A stretch of DNA of 64,000 bases from JACKFE01 sp050248735 (GCA_050248735.1 JBFWRU010000001.1:620001-684000), one strand, 5' to 3'. Shown: positions 16,731 to 25,666, counted from the stretch's first letter. Program-made: numbers and translations. The notes: generated from the letters alone by a model not told the origin.

Positions 16731-18067
16731 CAGGACGGTTCCGCCTTCTCTGTGGGGGAAGTCATCTCGAACTGACTGGGAGTGGCTGAAACATGTCGCC
16801 ACATCAGCCAGATCACGATACACGTCAAAAAGGCATACAACCCTGCAAAGAACACAAGCGGAATGAGGAGTCCTGGCATTGGTGTCACAGCCTCTGCCGT
16901 TTTCAGATATCCCACAATGATCCAGGGTTGTCGGCCCACTTCCGTCGCCACCCAACCGGCTTCGATTGCTAGGAAGCCTAACGGAGTCGTGAGTACCAAC
17001 ATTTGGAGGAATCCCCGGAATTGAAAGAGGTTGTTTTTCGTGAAGATAAGCCACAGACCCCAAAGGGCCAGACCCATCATCAAAAATCCGATGAACACCA
17101 TGAGTTGGAATGCCGTTCTGGTGACTTCAAGGGGAGGCCAGGTTTCCCTGGGGAAGTCTTTGAGACCAATCACCTGGCCATTGGGATCCGACGTTAACAT
17201 GAGGCTGAGGGCATAGGGAATTTCAAGCACGTAGTCGAATATTTCTTTCTCTGGGTTCCAACGCCCGCCTATTCGAAACGGCGCACCGTGTTGCGTCTCG
17301 ACTTGGGCTTCAAAGACTGCCAATTTTAAGGGATGGAATTTTGCCACGTGTTTGGCCAGGAAATCTCCGCTGAGCGGTTGAAGAATGGCGCTGATTCCAC
17401 CTATGACCAATGCGATGTTCAGAGCCGATTGATGAAAGGTATTTTGGGGGTGGCGAAGAAGCAGGAACGCATGAATGCCCGCCACGGCAAAACCGGTAGC
17501 GGCAAACGCGGCTAGGATCATGTGGGGGGCCTGCAGTAAGCCTGAGGGATTGAACAGAGCCGCCAAGGGATCGATATGAGATGGGATTCCGTCGATCATC
17601 ATAAAGCCTCTCGGGGTATTCATCCAGCCATTGGCCATGACGACGACAATTCCTGAGGTGATGCCACTCAGCGCTACTATGCCTCCTGCCGTGAGGTGTG
17701 CGCCTGGACTGACTTTTTGCCATCCATACAGGTAAATCCCAAGGAAAACGGCCTCCGTAAAAAACGCAAATCCTTCTATGGCAAAGGCCGGTCCGATGAT
17801 GGGTCCAGCCCATTCCATAAATCGGGGCCAGAGTAATCCCAATTGAAAGGATAGGACGGTGCCTGTCACCGCTCCGATGGCAAAGAAAATGGCTGTCCCT
17901 TTGGCCCAGCGTTTGGCAATGGTCAGGTAAACGGCCTTTCCCGTTTTCAACCAGCGCCATTCGGCAATGACCATGAGAAGGGGCATGGCCATCCCCACCA
18001 CGGCAAAAATGATGTGGAAACCCAGCGACATGGCCATCAGGAATCTGGCTGCCAATAAATTACTCAT
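16730..18067 (-). CDS. cydA: Cytochrome bd-type quinol oxidase subunit I
   Basis: The 445-residue subunit carries the heme ligands in LGFHIIFAVVGM (His of the high-spin heme), in AGIHAFLLLRH and near the conserved Met. GRQPWIIVGYLKT is the strongly conserved CydA segment. It is shorter than E. coli CydA (522), consistent with the short Q-loop, cyanide-insensitive CioA type. It begins an operon with cydB and a DCC protein. A palindrome of the FNR/CRP type lies about 110 bases upstream. Confidence 0.94.
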   Translation of the reverse strand: MSNLLAARFLMAMSLGFHIIFAVVGMAMPLLMVIAEWRWLKTGKAVYLTIAKRWAKGTAIFFAIGAVTGTVLSFQLGLLWPRFMEWAGPIIGPAFAIEGFAFFTEAVFLGIYLYGWQKVSPGAHLTAGGIVALSGITSGIVVVMANGWMNTPRGFMMIDGIPSHIDPLAALFNPSGLLQAPHMILAAFAATGFAVAGIHAFLLLRHPQNTFHQSALNIALVIGGISAILQPLSGDFLAKHVAKFHPLKLAVFEAQVETQHGAPFRIGGRWNPEKEIFDYVLEIPYALSLMLTSDPNGQVIGLKDFPRETWPPLEVTRTAFQLMVFIGFLMMGLALWGLWLIFTKNNLFQFRGFLQMLVLTTPLGFLAIEAGWVATEVGRQPWIIVGYLKTAEAVTPMPGLLIPLVFFAGLYAFLTCIVIWLMWRHVSATPSQFEMTSPTEKAEPS

Positions 18068-18445
18068 TTCAAGATCGGTCGTGGAGTTCTGGCGTCAAGA
18101 TGAAATCGTTTCTGCGGATGGTCGGTCTGAAATGGGTTTGGCTTTTCGACTCCACAGGCGTTGGTACAAAAAGTGTGATCATTATCATGTAATAGCACAG
18201 CGTTAAGAAAGAAAATCATATTTCATTGTACCGTATTCGTTCCGCCTCGTGGTTGCGTCAAGGTGAAAATGAATCTTGCGCGTTTTAATCGGTAAGATTT
18301 TGACGTTGTGATTCGTTAAGCGGCAGTTCTTTATCCATGCCTGGTTCCGATAATCAGCGCTACCTTATTCCTGGTCGGAATTGGATGTGGATGATTATTT
18401 TTTTAGTTGAAGGAAACGCTTGACTCGTTCGCCGAGGGACACATG
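18068..18445. other. 378-bp leader of the cyd operon
   Basis: No protein-coding frame is supported. The region lies between the cydA start and the VOC gene, both leftward, and should hold the cyd promoter. I see the FNR-like palindrome at 18176-18187 and AT-rich stretches, but no clear -35/-10 pair. Confidence 0.5.
18176..18187. promoter_or_regulatory. FNR/CRP-family-like palindrome upstream of cydA
   Basis: TGATCATTATCA has the TGAT-N4-ATCA core of the FNR site. The flanking bases do not complete the full TTGAT-N4-ATCAA form. It sits about 110 bases before the cydA start. Oxygen control of a bd oxidase by an FNR-type regulator is common, but the match is short and could be chance. Confidence 0.4.
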
Positions 18446-18802
18446 CTAGGGGGTTTCCAATATTTCAATGGAATTGCCGAAAGCATCGGATATATAGACG
18501 GAGTGAAGGCCATCCCGGTGGGTGACTAATTCACCGAATTTATTGGCGTCGGGTCGGCTGAGAGCGAAGTGAGGGGGATGTTCATGGGGAAGAATCAGTG
18601 CGAGCTTGGTATTGGCAAATTCCAGCAACGCCCAGGTTTTATCTACATAGTCGACACGGCATTGGAATCGGGAGGTATACCATTCCACCGCTTTGGGAAT
18701 GTCAGGTACGGGAATCGCCATATGATGGATGTGGTCAAGCTTGGGACCTCGGAGAGGTGGTTTTCGCTTCGAAGGAGTCTTTTTCTTTGTCGGGGCTGCC
18801 AT
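18446..18802 (-). CDS. VOC-superfamily (glyoxalase-like) protein
   Basis: The 118-residue protein has a basic tail (AAPTKKKTPSKRK) and one vicinal oxygen chelate module. A metal-type His appears in DHIHHMAIPVPD, WYTSRFQCRV follows, and a terminal Glu appears in NSIEILE. A second module would be supplied by a homodimer. The family covers isomerases, dioxygenases and resistance proteins, so the substrate cannot be told. It lies behind cbiX in the same direction. Confidence 0.8.
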   Translation of the reverse strand: MAAPTKKKTPSKRKPPLRGPKLDHIHHMAIPVPDIPKAVEWYTSRFQCRVDYVDKTWALLEFANTKLALILPHEHPPHFALSRPDANKFGELVTHRDGLHSVYISDAFGNSIEILETP

Positions 18803-18865
18803 ATTTAAAGCTCAACGTCTTGGGATCGGTGATTGCGTCAAAGAAACAATGGTCGATCAATCTTA

Positions 18866-19375
18866 CTAGGAGAAATGCTCGATATGCTCCATGAGCATAT
18901 TGGAAACTTTAGCGAGATTATACGGCCAGGCGTATTTGAATGTGACCCCAGGGTGTTTATGTTTGAGTTCTTCCATTTCTTCCGGAATTTCGTATTCAGA
19001 ATGCGAACCGCCGGGAGTAAACATAGTGGACACAACGGTAATAGATTGGGCGCCTTGCTTGATTAGGTCTTCCACGGCTTCCTGCAACGTGGGTCCACAA
19101 AACTCATTATAGGCGACTGCAAACAATGCCCCATTTAGCAGGGGTTTCATGTGTGAGGCCAAGGCCTCCAAGCCCGCCTGGTACGGGTCGGTTTCCGGTG
19201 TCCGGGGCCAGGTCCGTATTTTCGTATCCAGTTCCAATTCTTCCGGGGACATAGGGCCCCCGGCCGCTCGGCGCTGTCCTTCCAATCGTTTGAGCTTGGT
19301 GACCAGTTCACCGGGATAATTCTTGGGAATTCCGCCATGTCCGACTAATACAATGCCCTTTTTCTGATCTGTCAT
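18866..19375 (-). CDS. cbiX: CbiX-type sirohydrochlorin chelatase
   Basis: This 169-residue protein begins with the chelatase pattern IVLVGHGGIPKN and has a second His in FTPGGSHSEYEIPEEM, as in the small CbiX/SirB chelatases that insert cobalt or iron into sirohydrochlorin. The internal AYNEFCGPTLQEAVEDL is also family-like. Two products in this window would need its chemistry: siroheme for NirA and cobalamin for the CarH-like regulators. Sitting directly downstream of a CarH-like gene, cobalt use is a reasonable but unproven guess. AGGAGAAGC supports the start. Confidence 0.8.
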   Translation of the reverse strand: MTDQKKGIVLVGHGGIPKNYPGELVTKLKRLEGQRRAAGGPMSPEELELDTKIRTWPRTPETDPYQAGLEALASHMKPLLNGALFAVAYNEFCGPTLQEAVEDLIKQGAQSITVVSTMFTPGGSHSEYEIPEEMEELKHKHPGVTFKYAWPYNLAKVSNMLMEHIEHFS

Positions 19376-19418
19376 GATAGCTTCTCCTCAATATGCCACG
19401 AAGATAAACGGTTGATAC

Positions 19419-20363
19419 TTATGAAATGCTTGAACTCTGGTTTTGCCATACATAATATTTGGGGTCCAGTTTGGTGACATCTCTCATATGCCTGAGAGGA
19501 GCGATTTCATACTGGGTCAGCAGGTCAGTATACGCCGAAAACCCTGCTCCTCCCACCATCACCTGGCAATGGGGTTGGAACCGCTTTCTTAAGGTTTTCA
19601 ACCACTGCTCTTCGATCTTTCGTCCCGGTTCCGTCGTACAGGATAGAATCATAAGGTTCGCATGGGAGCGGCGCAAGGCCAAAGCAAGTACGTCAAACGC
19701 CACATTGGATCCCAGGTAGATGGTCTGCCATCCGCGATTTTGAAGCAGGAATGCGGCTGTAAGCGGGGCGATCTCATGATACTCTCCTGGAGCGCAGGCG
19801 ATGATGGCGTGAGCCTGTCCGGATGGACTGTCGGATCGTAATGCCGTCACGAGATGTTGGCGGATCAACCGTGTGACGGCATGCTCGCTGCTAATTGAAA
19901 TTCTCCCCTCATGCCACAGTTCACCAATGAGACGGAGGACAGGAAATAAAATCGTATCCAAGGCCTGTTCGAGGCCCATTGGGGTGATCCATTCCGTCAG
20001 GATCCGTTGTATGACTTCAACATCCCGGACCTGAGCAGATTGAACGATGCGAAGCGTCTCTTCCTGATAGTCCTGGGGAATGCCGGAGAGAGAAATGGGG
20101 TCCTCCTTCATGGACCGTCTTAAAGCACGGATTCCGGCCTGGGAAAGTTCTCCAATGGATTCCCCCTGGGCCAGTTGTGATTTGACATAGAGAAGGAGTT
20201 GAATCTCTTCCTCGGTATAAATCCGGTAGGCATTGGACTCTCGACGCGGGTGAAGCAGGTCATACCGCTCTTCCCATTTTCGGATCACATGGGTGCTCAA
20301 TCCGGTCATGCTCGCGACGGCTTTGATGCGAAGTCCGGCAATCTGATTGAGAAGATTAGACAT
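19419..20363 (-). CDS. CarH-like MerR regulator with B12-binding light-sensor domain
   Basis: The 314-residue protein has a MerR-type DNA-binding domain (about 10-80, with MTGLSTHVIRKWEERY) joined to a cobalamin-binding region. It carries the CarH capping motif W-x9-EH (Trp150, Glu160-His161) and the lower-ligand His196 in GEYHEIAP. In CarH these hold adenosylcobalamin, and light breaks the Co-C bond, releasing DNA. I set the start at 20363. A longer frame to 20444 runs into the upstream gene. It overlaps the desulfidase gene by eight bases and so lies in a string with photolyase, fitting a role as light-dependent repressor. Confidence 0.9.
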   Translation of the reverse strand: MSNLLNQIAGLRIKAVASMTGLSTHVIRKWEERYDLLHPRRESNAYRIYTEEEIQLLLYVKSQLAQGESIGELSQAGIRALRRSMKEDPISLSGIPQDYQEETLRIVQSAQVRDVEVIQRILTEWITPMGLEQALDTILFPVLRLIGELWHEGRISISSEHAVTRLIRQHLVTALRSDSPSGQAHAIIACAPGEYHEIAPLTAAFLLQNRGWQTIYLGSNVAFDVLALALRRSHANLMILSCTTEPGRKIEEQWLKTLRKRFQPHCQVMVGGAGFSAYTDLLTQYEIAPLRHMRDVTKLDPKYYVWQNQSSSIS

Positions 20364-21387
20364 GGTTGCGCAACATGAGTTCTTTGGGATGAGGGTTGAG
20401 GTAGACCTGATCCGCCAAGTACGGCACGGACCGGGTTCGAACATAATGTTTGATGAGCGTCAAAGGAACGGTCAAAGGCGTCAGTAGCCGATGGTAATCA
20501 GTGATATTCTCCTGAAGCTCCGCCCGCTCATCCGCACTCAGAAACGTTTTAAGATGGCCGGCTAAATGCTGGAGGACGTTCACGTGTTTTTTGACCGTGG
20601 CTTTGACTTTGAGAGCTTCCATGAAGAACTCTCCATACTGAGTCGCGAGTTCGGCCGGTGTGTATTGACCTGCTTTGGCCACGAGTTTTCCCAGGGCGTC
20701 ATAGTGAACACGGCTATGCGTGAGCAACAGGTATTTATGCCGGGTATGAAAATCCACGATGATCCCTCGACGGATTCGTTGTTGCTGAACCTGGGTTTTC
20801 CACCTTCGATAACAAAATATGCGGGCGACAAAGTTTTCACGGATGGTGGCGTCATTCAGGCGTCCTTCTTCCTCAATGGGAAGAAGGGGGAAGGCCTGTT
20901 GAAAGGCTGCCGCAAATATTCCGGTACCCTGCTTGGAGGGCTGTCCTTTTTCGGTATACACCTTCACGCGATGCACTCCACAGCTTGGCGAACTTTTTTT
21001 GAAAATATAGCCATCAAGATCGCTGGTGTGTAATTCCTGGACCCGCCGCTGACTGAACATGTTGAGCGTTGCCGTGTGATCCACCTGAGTTCGGATGGTC
21101 AAGAGTCTTGGGGAGTCGGGGTTCCCGGCCAAATGCATGGCCTCTCTTGGCGTGCCCAGGCCAGCCTCAACCTCCGGGCAGACCGGAATCCATTCCACAA
21201 AGTGGGCCAACACGTCAGTCAGGAAAACATCCCGTTTATGTCCGCCGTCATAGCGAACTTCATCACCCAATAAACACTGACTGATCCCGATGCGAGGTTT
21301 GTCATCGAAGTGGCCACCGGAGGAGGCTTGAGCCTTGGGAGAAGCGGATTTTTCTTTGGCTTGGATGGATCGTGTCTCTGTGCTCAT
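20356..21387 (-). CDS. TudS (DUF523)-DUF1722 fusion, putative thiouridine desulfidase
   Basis: The 343-residue protein joins a DUF523/TudS domain (about 20-180) to a DUF1722/YbgA domain (about 215-335). Three cysteines in GISQCLLGDEVRYDGG, IPVCPEVEAGLGTPRE and KKSSPSCGVH would bind a catalytic [4Fe-4S] cluster. Fusions of this type (RudS) have been described as removing sulfur from 4-thiouridine in RNA. 4-Thiouridine is a near-UV target, so its place beside photolyase and a light sensor makes sense. I prefer the ATG at 21387. A TTG at 21408 overlaps the photolyase stop. Confidence 0.85.
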   Translation of the reverse strand: MSTETRSIQAKEKSASPKAQASSGGHFDDKPRIGISQCLLGDEVRYDGGHKRDVFLTDVLAHFVEWIPVCPEVEAGLGTPREAMHLAGNPDSPRLLTIRTQVDHTATLNMFSQRRVQELHTSDLDGYIFKKSSPSCGVHRVKVYTEKGQPSKQGTGIFAAAFQQAFPLLPIEEEGRLNDATIRENFVARIFCYRRWKTQVQQQRIRRGIIVDFHTRHKYLLLTHSRVHYDALGKLVAKAGQYTPAELATQYGEFFMEALKVKATVKKHVNVLQHLAGHLKTFLSADERAELQENITDYHRLLTPLTVPLTLIKHYVRTRSVPYLADQVYLNPHPKELMLRNHV

Positions 21388-21404
21388 ATGCTGGTGCTTC
21401 TTCC

Positions 21405-22892
21405 TCAATCTGATGCAGATGAAGAGGGTGTTGAACTTCTGTTCTTGGTAAATTGCCGGTAGGCCAGAAGGGCATGGTTTCTGGCTGCCGCGTGATCGAC
21501 AATCGGGTACGGATACGTTTCCCCTAGACGGATTTGAGCTTCACCTAAAAGGAGGGGAGGGGCTTTCCATGGCTGATGAATCCATCTGGTGGGTAAGCCT
21601 GAAAGTTCCGGCACCCATTTTCGAACGTAACGTCCATCAGGATCGAATTTTCGTCCTTGGGTGATGGGATTGAAAATTCTGAAAAAGGGGGACGCATCGG
21701 CCCCGCATCCGGCTACCCACTGCCAGCCCAACGTGTTATTGGCCAAATCGGCATCCACGAGGGTGTCCCAAAACCAGGCCGCGCCTGTTTTCCAATGCAG
21801 GAGGAGATCCTTTGTGAGAAATGAAGCGGCAATCATTCGAACGCGGTTATGCATCCATCCGGTATGCCACAGTTCCCTCATGCCGGCATCCACAATCGGA
21901 TATCCTGTGAGACCCTTTTGCCAGATTACAAGGGAGTCGAGCCTCGTATGCCATGGAAATGGCTTGTAGGCCTCATACAGGGGTTCCTGAACGGTTTGGG
22001 GGAAATGGTACAGCAGATGCCTGGCGAATTCCCGCCATCCGAGTTGTCGCAAATAGGCCTCAAGACTTTTTCTTTCCTGAGAACTCCGGCATTTTTCAAT
22101 TCTGCGTGTGATGGCCTGCCAAAGTGTTCGCGGGCTGATTTCCCCAAAATGCAAATGCGGAGAAAGCCTGGAGGTATGGGGAAGATCCGGTCGATCACGA
22201 TCAACGGAATAATCCTGAGCGGAGGCCCGCAGGAATTGTCTGAGAGCTGACCGAGCCCCCTCTTCCCCCGGAGACCAGGTGTCCCGGATCCCGTGGACCC
22301 AATCAATTTTTGGCAGTAATTCGAGAGAACCCAGCGGCTCTGACTTGAGATGTATTGAGGAAATTGGCGAAGGCAGAGTCGTGGGGGCAGCAAGGGGAGG
22401 CGACAGCCGCATCTGCGTTTGCAGTTTGTTCCAGAATGGGGTGAATACAGTATAAGGTGTATGAGACTGGGTCTGAATTCTGGAAGGATCGGCCAGGTTG
22501 GTTCCGTCGAAGCCGGCGCCCTGGCCATTTTTCACTTCCAGAATGTTCAGAATGTGTTGCTCGGTTTCTCGGGCTGCGGGTTCACAAGACCGATTCCAGA
22601 ACACGTGGGAGGCCTTGACCTGTGTTATGAGGCTGGAAACGACCTCGGCAGTCTGTCCTATGCGAATCACGAGATCGTTTCCTGCCTGCTGAATATGAGA
22701 GCGTAAATTCTCTAGAGAATGGTGCAACCACCAGCGGCTTGCGGCGCCAGGCTTCTCAAAACCTTTTGCGTCGGGATTCCACACATAAAGCAAAATGAGT
22801 GGTTTTCGACGTTGAACGGCTGCGGTCAACGCCGGGTTGTCACCGAGCCTCAAATCGGTTTGAAAAAGAACGATCGAAGGTGAATCGGTCAT
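21405..22892 (-). CDS. phr: Class I deoxyribodipyrimidine photolyase
   Basis: The 495-residue enzyme repairs cyclobutane pyrimidine dimers using FADH and blue light. It opens with IVLFQTDLRLGDNPAL (antenna-binding domain). The FAD domain shows RLSPHLHFGEISPRTLW, LGWREFARHLLYHFP, WMHNRVRMIAASFLTKDLL, and ANNTLGWQWVAGCGADASP followed by PFFRIFNP. These are the standard photolyase/cryptochrome segments, including the Trp-rich electron path. It is followed after 17 bases by the desulfidase gene and then the CarH-like regulator. Confidence 0.96.
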   Translation of the reverse strand: MTDSPSIVLFQTDLRLGDNPALTAAVQRRKPLILLYVWNPDAKGFEKPGAASRWWLHHSLENLRSHIQQAGNDLVIRIGQTAEVVSSLITQVKASHVFWNRSCEPAARETEQHILNILEVKNGQGAGFDGTNLADPSRIQTQSHTPYTVFTPFWNKLQTQMRLSPPLAAPTTLPSPISSIHLKSEPLGSLELLPKIDWVHGIRDTWSPGEEGARSALRQFLRASAQDYSVDRDRPDLPHTSRLSPHLHFGEISPRTLWQAITRRIEKCRSSQERKSLEAYLRQLGWREFARHLLYHFPQTVQEPLYEAYKPFPWHTRLDSLVIWQKGLTGYPIVDAGMRELWHTGWMHNRVRMIAASFLTKDLLLHWKTGAAWFWDTLVDADLANNTLGWQWVAGCGADASPFFRIFNPITQGRKFDPDGRYVRKWVPELSGLPTRWIHQPWKAPPLLLGEAQIRLGETYPYPIVDHAAARNHALLAYRQFTKNRSSTPSSSASD

Positions 22893-22988
22893 ATTCGTGA
22901 GCCTGTCATCATCGTAGAAAGAAGGGGCGAGAGGCTTGACGGATATTCTGTCCTGTAAGGCCTGTCCTTCAGGACAAATTCAATAGGC

Positions 22989-23477
22989 CTACATCACCGG
23001 AGGCGTTTGTTCCATCAACTGTTGTTCGCTTGCCCGCATGAGACTGATCATACGCTCGCCCTGGGGACCTTTCAGAGATAACTTCACTGAACTACCGATT
23101 TCCCCACGGATCAGTCCAACGACCTCTTGATACGTTTTCCCTGCCACCGGTTCTCCGTCCACGGCAATGATTTCCTCGCCATGGGTCAACCCGGCCCGGG
23201 CTGCCGGACCGGAAGGATGGACCGCGCGGATAATTAATTGTGCGGGATCGCCGATTCGACCTGCGGTGACATGCATGGCGATGCCCACAATTCCCGATGG
23301 CATCGGGGTGTTGGGACCGGGCGGGCTGGCATGGGGATTGGTCGGAGCCACCGAATCACGCGAATGGCCTTCGTCACTCAAGGCCCAGGGTGTGATGGCA
23401 GTCATACACAACATTACGATGGCAAAAGATTTCAGAAACCGATTCATACATCTGCCATGTCTCAAATTGGGCAACAT
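22989..23477 (-). CDS. Exported single-PDZ-domain protein
   Basis: The 162-residue protein has a signal peptide (hydrophobic part about 17-32) and a PDZ domain (about 75-145, with GPAARAGLTHGEEIIAVDGE). There is no protease domain, so it would bind peptides or partners in the periplasm. AAGGAG precedes the ATG at 23477. A second ATG at 23447 gives a tighter signal peptide but has no ribosome site. It lies between photolyase and a DUF4149-like gene in the same direction. Confidence 0.75.
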   Translation of the reverse strand: MLPNLRHGRCMNRFLKSFAIVMLCMTAITPWALSDEGHSRDSVAPTNPHASPPGPNTPMPSGIVGIAMHVTAGRIGDPAQLIIRAVHPSGPAARAGLTHGEEIIAVDGEPVAGKTYQEVVGLIRGEIGSSVKLSLKGPQGERMISLMRASEQQLMEQTPPVM

Positions 23478-23489
23478 AAAATATCTCCT

Positions 23490-23975
23490 TTAGTGAATGG
23501 ATGGTGAAACACCGGAAAACCCTAAAAGACACAGACCCATGAGCAGCACGACCGAATTCAATTGGACAGAACGCCGATGCAGTCCGTCCCGTTGCCTTTG
23601 CAAAAGAGGAGTGGAAATGCCTTTGGCCTGTTTGGCCTTTAGCTGATCGCTCAGTTCATTGATCTGACCGATTAAGGGAGTTCGACAGTACTGCTCAATC
23701 GCCAGAATCCCCAACCAGAGGGTGGCGGGCATTAAGACCATGGGGGTGAAGCCATGGTAAAAGCCGAGCGAAACGCTCGTGGTCCATCCCAGGGCGGCAC
23801 TCAGCATGCCCAATCCGTAATAAGGGGGGAACAAACTTCGCACGACCTGCGCAAAGGCGTCCGCATCCAGAGTCCGGGACAATACCGGCGCGGTGACAAA
23901 GGACAAAAACACGATTTTTCCAACTAACACCGCACTGGCGACCAAATTGAGGAAAATCAACAGGTGTTCGGTCAT
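23490..23975 (-). CDS. TMEM205/DUF4149-like membrane protein
   Basis: This 161-residue protein has four hydrophobic segments, with LIFLNLVASAVLVGKIVF and PVLSRTLDADAFAQVVRSLFP matching the DUF4149/TMEM205-like pattern. Function in bacteria is not known. AAGGAGTGATGCC supports the ATG at 23975. The longer frame to 24035 overlaps the upstream gene. The gene is in the leftward light-stress-like string, five bases from the Tpx-like gene. Confidence 0.7.
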   Translation of the reverse strand: MTEHLLIFLNLVASAVLVGKIVFLSFVTAPVLSRTLDADAFAQVVRSLFPPYYGLGMLSAALGWTTSVSLGFYHGFTPMVLMPATLWLGILAIEQYCRTPLIGQINELSDQLKAKQAKGISTPLLQRQRDGLHRRSVQLNSVVLLMGLCLLGFSGVSPSIH

Positions 23976-23979
23976 GGCA

Positions 23980-24525
23980 TCACTCCTTAGCAATAGTCGG
24001 GAGCAGGGTTCTGGATACCCGAAAGGCCTGGTCAAAATCCGGAAGCTGCCCCAGGGGCACTAATTCAACATATCGAATAATACCGTTGGTATCCAGGACG
24101 AGCACCGCGCGATGAAGAATACTCAATTGGTCCAAGAACAGGCCGGTCCTGGTGCCGAAGTGATAATCGGGAGCATTTGATAAAAATGTCATATTGTGCA
24201 TGTCGGCCTTTGTGGCAAACGTGTGTTGGTCGTGAGAGGTATTGGTGCTCAATGTGACGAAAGTCATAACTTCATCCAAACCGTCATTTCGTTCACTGAA
24301 CCGGGGTGTTTGTTCATGGCACACCGGAGTATTCAACTGCGGAACAATGCTGACCAAGGTCACATGCCCTTTCAGGACATCTAGGTTCACGGCTTCTCCA
24401 TTGTTCCCGATCACGGTCACGAAAGGGAGATGAGGCCCCTTTTCTATTGCATGCGGTTTTTCCGAAGCCCACGTGGCCCCTGATTGAGTGAACACGCCCG
24501 TGGCCAGCAGAGACAGGGGCACCAT
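23980..24525 (-). CDS. Tpx-like thiol peroxidase, exported, single cysteine
   Basis: The 181-residue protein has the thioredoxin-fold peroxidase pattern of Tpx. VSIVPQLNTPVCHEQTPRFS carries the peroxidatic Cys, though Asp before Thr is replaced by Asn. The region around SNAPDYHFGTRTGL lacks the resolving Cys of E. coli Tpx, so a one-Cys mechanism is implied. A short N-terminal signal-like segment (to about ATWAS) suggests export. An in-frame stop lies a few codons upstream of the ATG used. It would remove lipid or other peroxides, in keeping with photo-oxidative stress. Confidence 0.7.
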   Translation of the reverse strand: MVPLSLLATGVFTQSGATWASEKPHAIEKGPHLPFVTVIGNNGEAVNLDVLKGHVTLVSIVPQLNTPVCHEQTPRFSERNDGLDEVMTFVTLSTNTSHDQHTFATKADMHNMTFLSNAPDYHFGTRTGLFLDQLSILHRAVLVLDTNGIIRYVELVPLGQLPDFDQAFRVSRTLLPTIAKE

Positions 24526-24594
24526 GACCAGTAGCCGGCCGGGTTATTGAATAAATCCATGATTCATCGATGAGTTCCTTAGAGAATATTCCGG

Positions 24595-25527
24595 CTACGT
24601 GCCGGGGGTTGATGTGTGTCCCATGAGCGAATGCAATGCGTTTTGCAGCGTGGGATAGGAAAATGAAAATCTACCTTCCAGGGCTTTCTTCGGATGAGCC
24701 CGCTGCCCTGTCGTGAGCATGGTGGAGAGTTCTCCCATGGCGGCACGTAATACGAATTCCGGAACAGGGAGGACCGAGGGGCGGTTCATGGCTTTTCCCA
24801 GTGTGGCACAAAAATTCCGCATGGTGACCGGCTCGGGAGCGACGCCATTAACGGGGCCAACCACTGAGCGAGCGGTGCTCAACCAGAGGATCAATCGGGA
24901 GAGATCTTCCTGGTGAATCCATGAGACATACTGGCTACCAGGTAAGACCGGTCCGCCAAGAAAAAATTTGAAGGGCAGCATCATTTTGGGGAGGGCTCCC
25001 CCCTCCAGGCCTAACACCATGCCGAACCGAACAGGGAGAACCCTCAGGCCCAGAGCTTCTCCCTGTCGAGCCTCGTCTTCCCATGTCCGGCACAGTTCAG
25101 CAAGAAATCCCTGGCCCCTTCTTGACGTTTCGTCGACGATGGTGGCCCCTGGATCTCCATAAAATCCCACTCCCGAAGCGGAGATAAAGGTGTGAGGTTT
25201 GGTGGCACACGATTGGATGGCCTGAAGCAAGGCACGGGTCGACTCGACACGGCTGTCCGTCAGGACCTGCTTTCTTTTGTCCGTCCACCGGGAATCCGCA
25301 ATAGGGGCCCCGGAAAGATTAATGACCACCTCAGCCTCCCCGCATGCCTGAGTCCAAGCTCCCTGACTGCGTCCGTCCCATGGCATGATGCATGGGTGCG
25401 GATCGGAGACCGGTGTGGCCTTTTCGGGATTGCGCGATAAGGTCACCACCGAATGTCCCTCCTGAATGGCGAGGCGTGAAAGATGGCGACCGATAAACCC
25501 TGTGCCACCGGCTATGAGAATTTTCAT
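24595..25527 (-). CDS. yfcH: TIGR01777-family NAD(P)-dependent epimerase
   Basis: The 310-residue SDR-type protein begins with the nucleotide loop ILIAGGTGFIGRHLSRLA. It has NLSGAPIADSRWTDKRK, the hallmark of the TIGR01777 (YfcH) family, then SASGVGFYGD, WEDEA and a C-terminal DUF1731-like tail. The substrate is not established. This family is often found in CarH/LitR-controlled sets with photolyase in other bacteria (from memory). AGGAGAGAATC supports the start. It is probably the first gene of the leftward string running to 18.4 kb. Confidence 0.88.
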   Translation of the reverse strand: MKILIAGGTGFIGRHLSRLAIQEGHSVVTLSRNPEKATPVSDPHPCIMPWDGRSQGAWTQACGEAEVVINLSGAPIADSRWTDKRKQVLTDSRVESTRALLQAIQSCATKPHTFISASGVGFYGDPGATIVDETSRRGQGFLAELCRTWEDEARQGEALGLRVLPVRFGMVLGLEGGALPKMMLPFKFFLGGPVLPGSQYVSWIHQEDLSRLILWLSTARSVVGPVNGVAPEPVTMRNFCATLGKAMNRPSVLPVPEFVLRAAMGELSTMLTTGQRAHPKKALEGRFSFSYPTLQNALHSLMGHTSTPGT

Positions 25528-25645
25528 GATTCTCTCCTAGGATCGTGCGTTATGCATAATCAACTACTCGGTTCGCCGTGATCCCTCGGTTTTCCCAAGA
25601 TCCGACTTGTCGAACCATGAACATTCGATAGCCTGATGGTGAATG

Positions 25646-25666
25646 ATACACCCATGTGCAGTGTAT
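25646..25666. promoter_or_regulatory. Inverted repeat upstream of the light-stress-like string
   Basis: ATACAC and GTGTAT form an inverted repeat with nine bases between them, about 120 bases before the epimerase start at 25527. The size and symmetry suit a MerR-type dimer. It does not match the longer repeat at 30.4 kb, so no shared regulator can be claimed. Confidence 0.3.

Noticed and set aside
16731..17063. Longer cydB frame starting at 17063
   Set aside because: It overlaps cydA for over 300 bases with no CydB-like residues. The ATG at 16730 fits the family start and the TGATG overlap.
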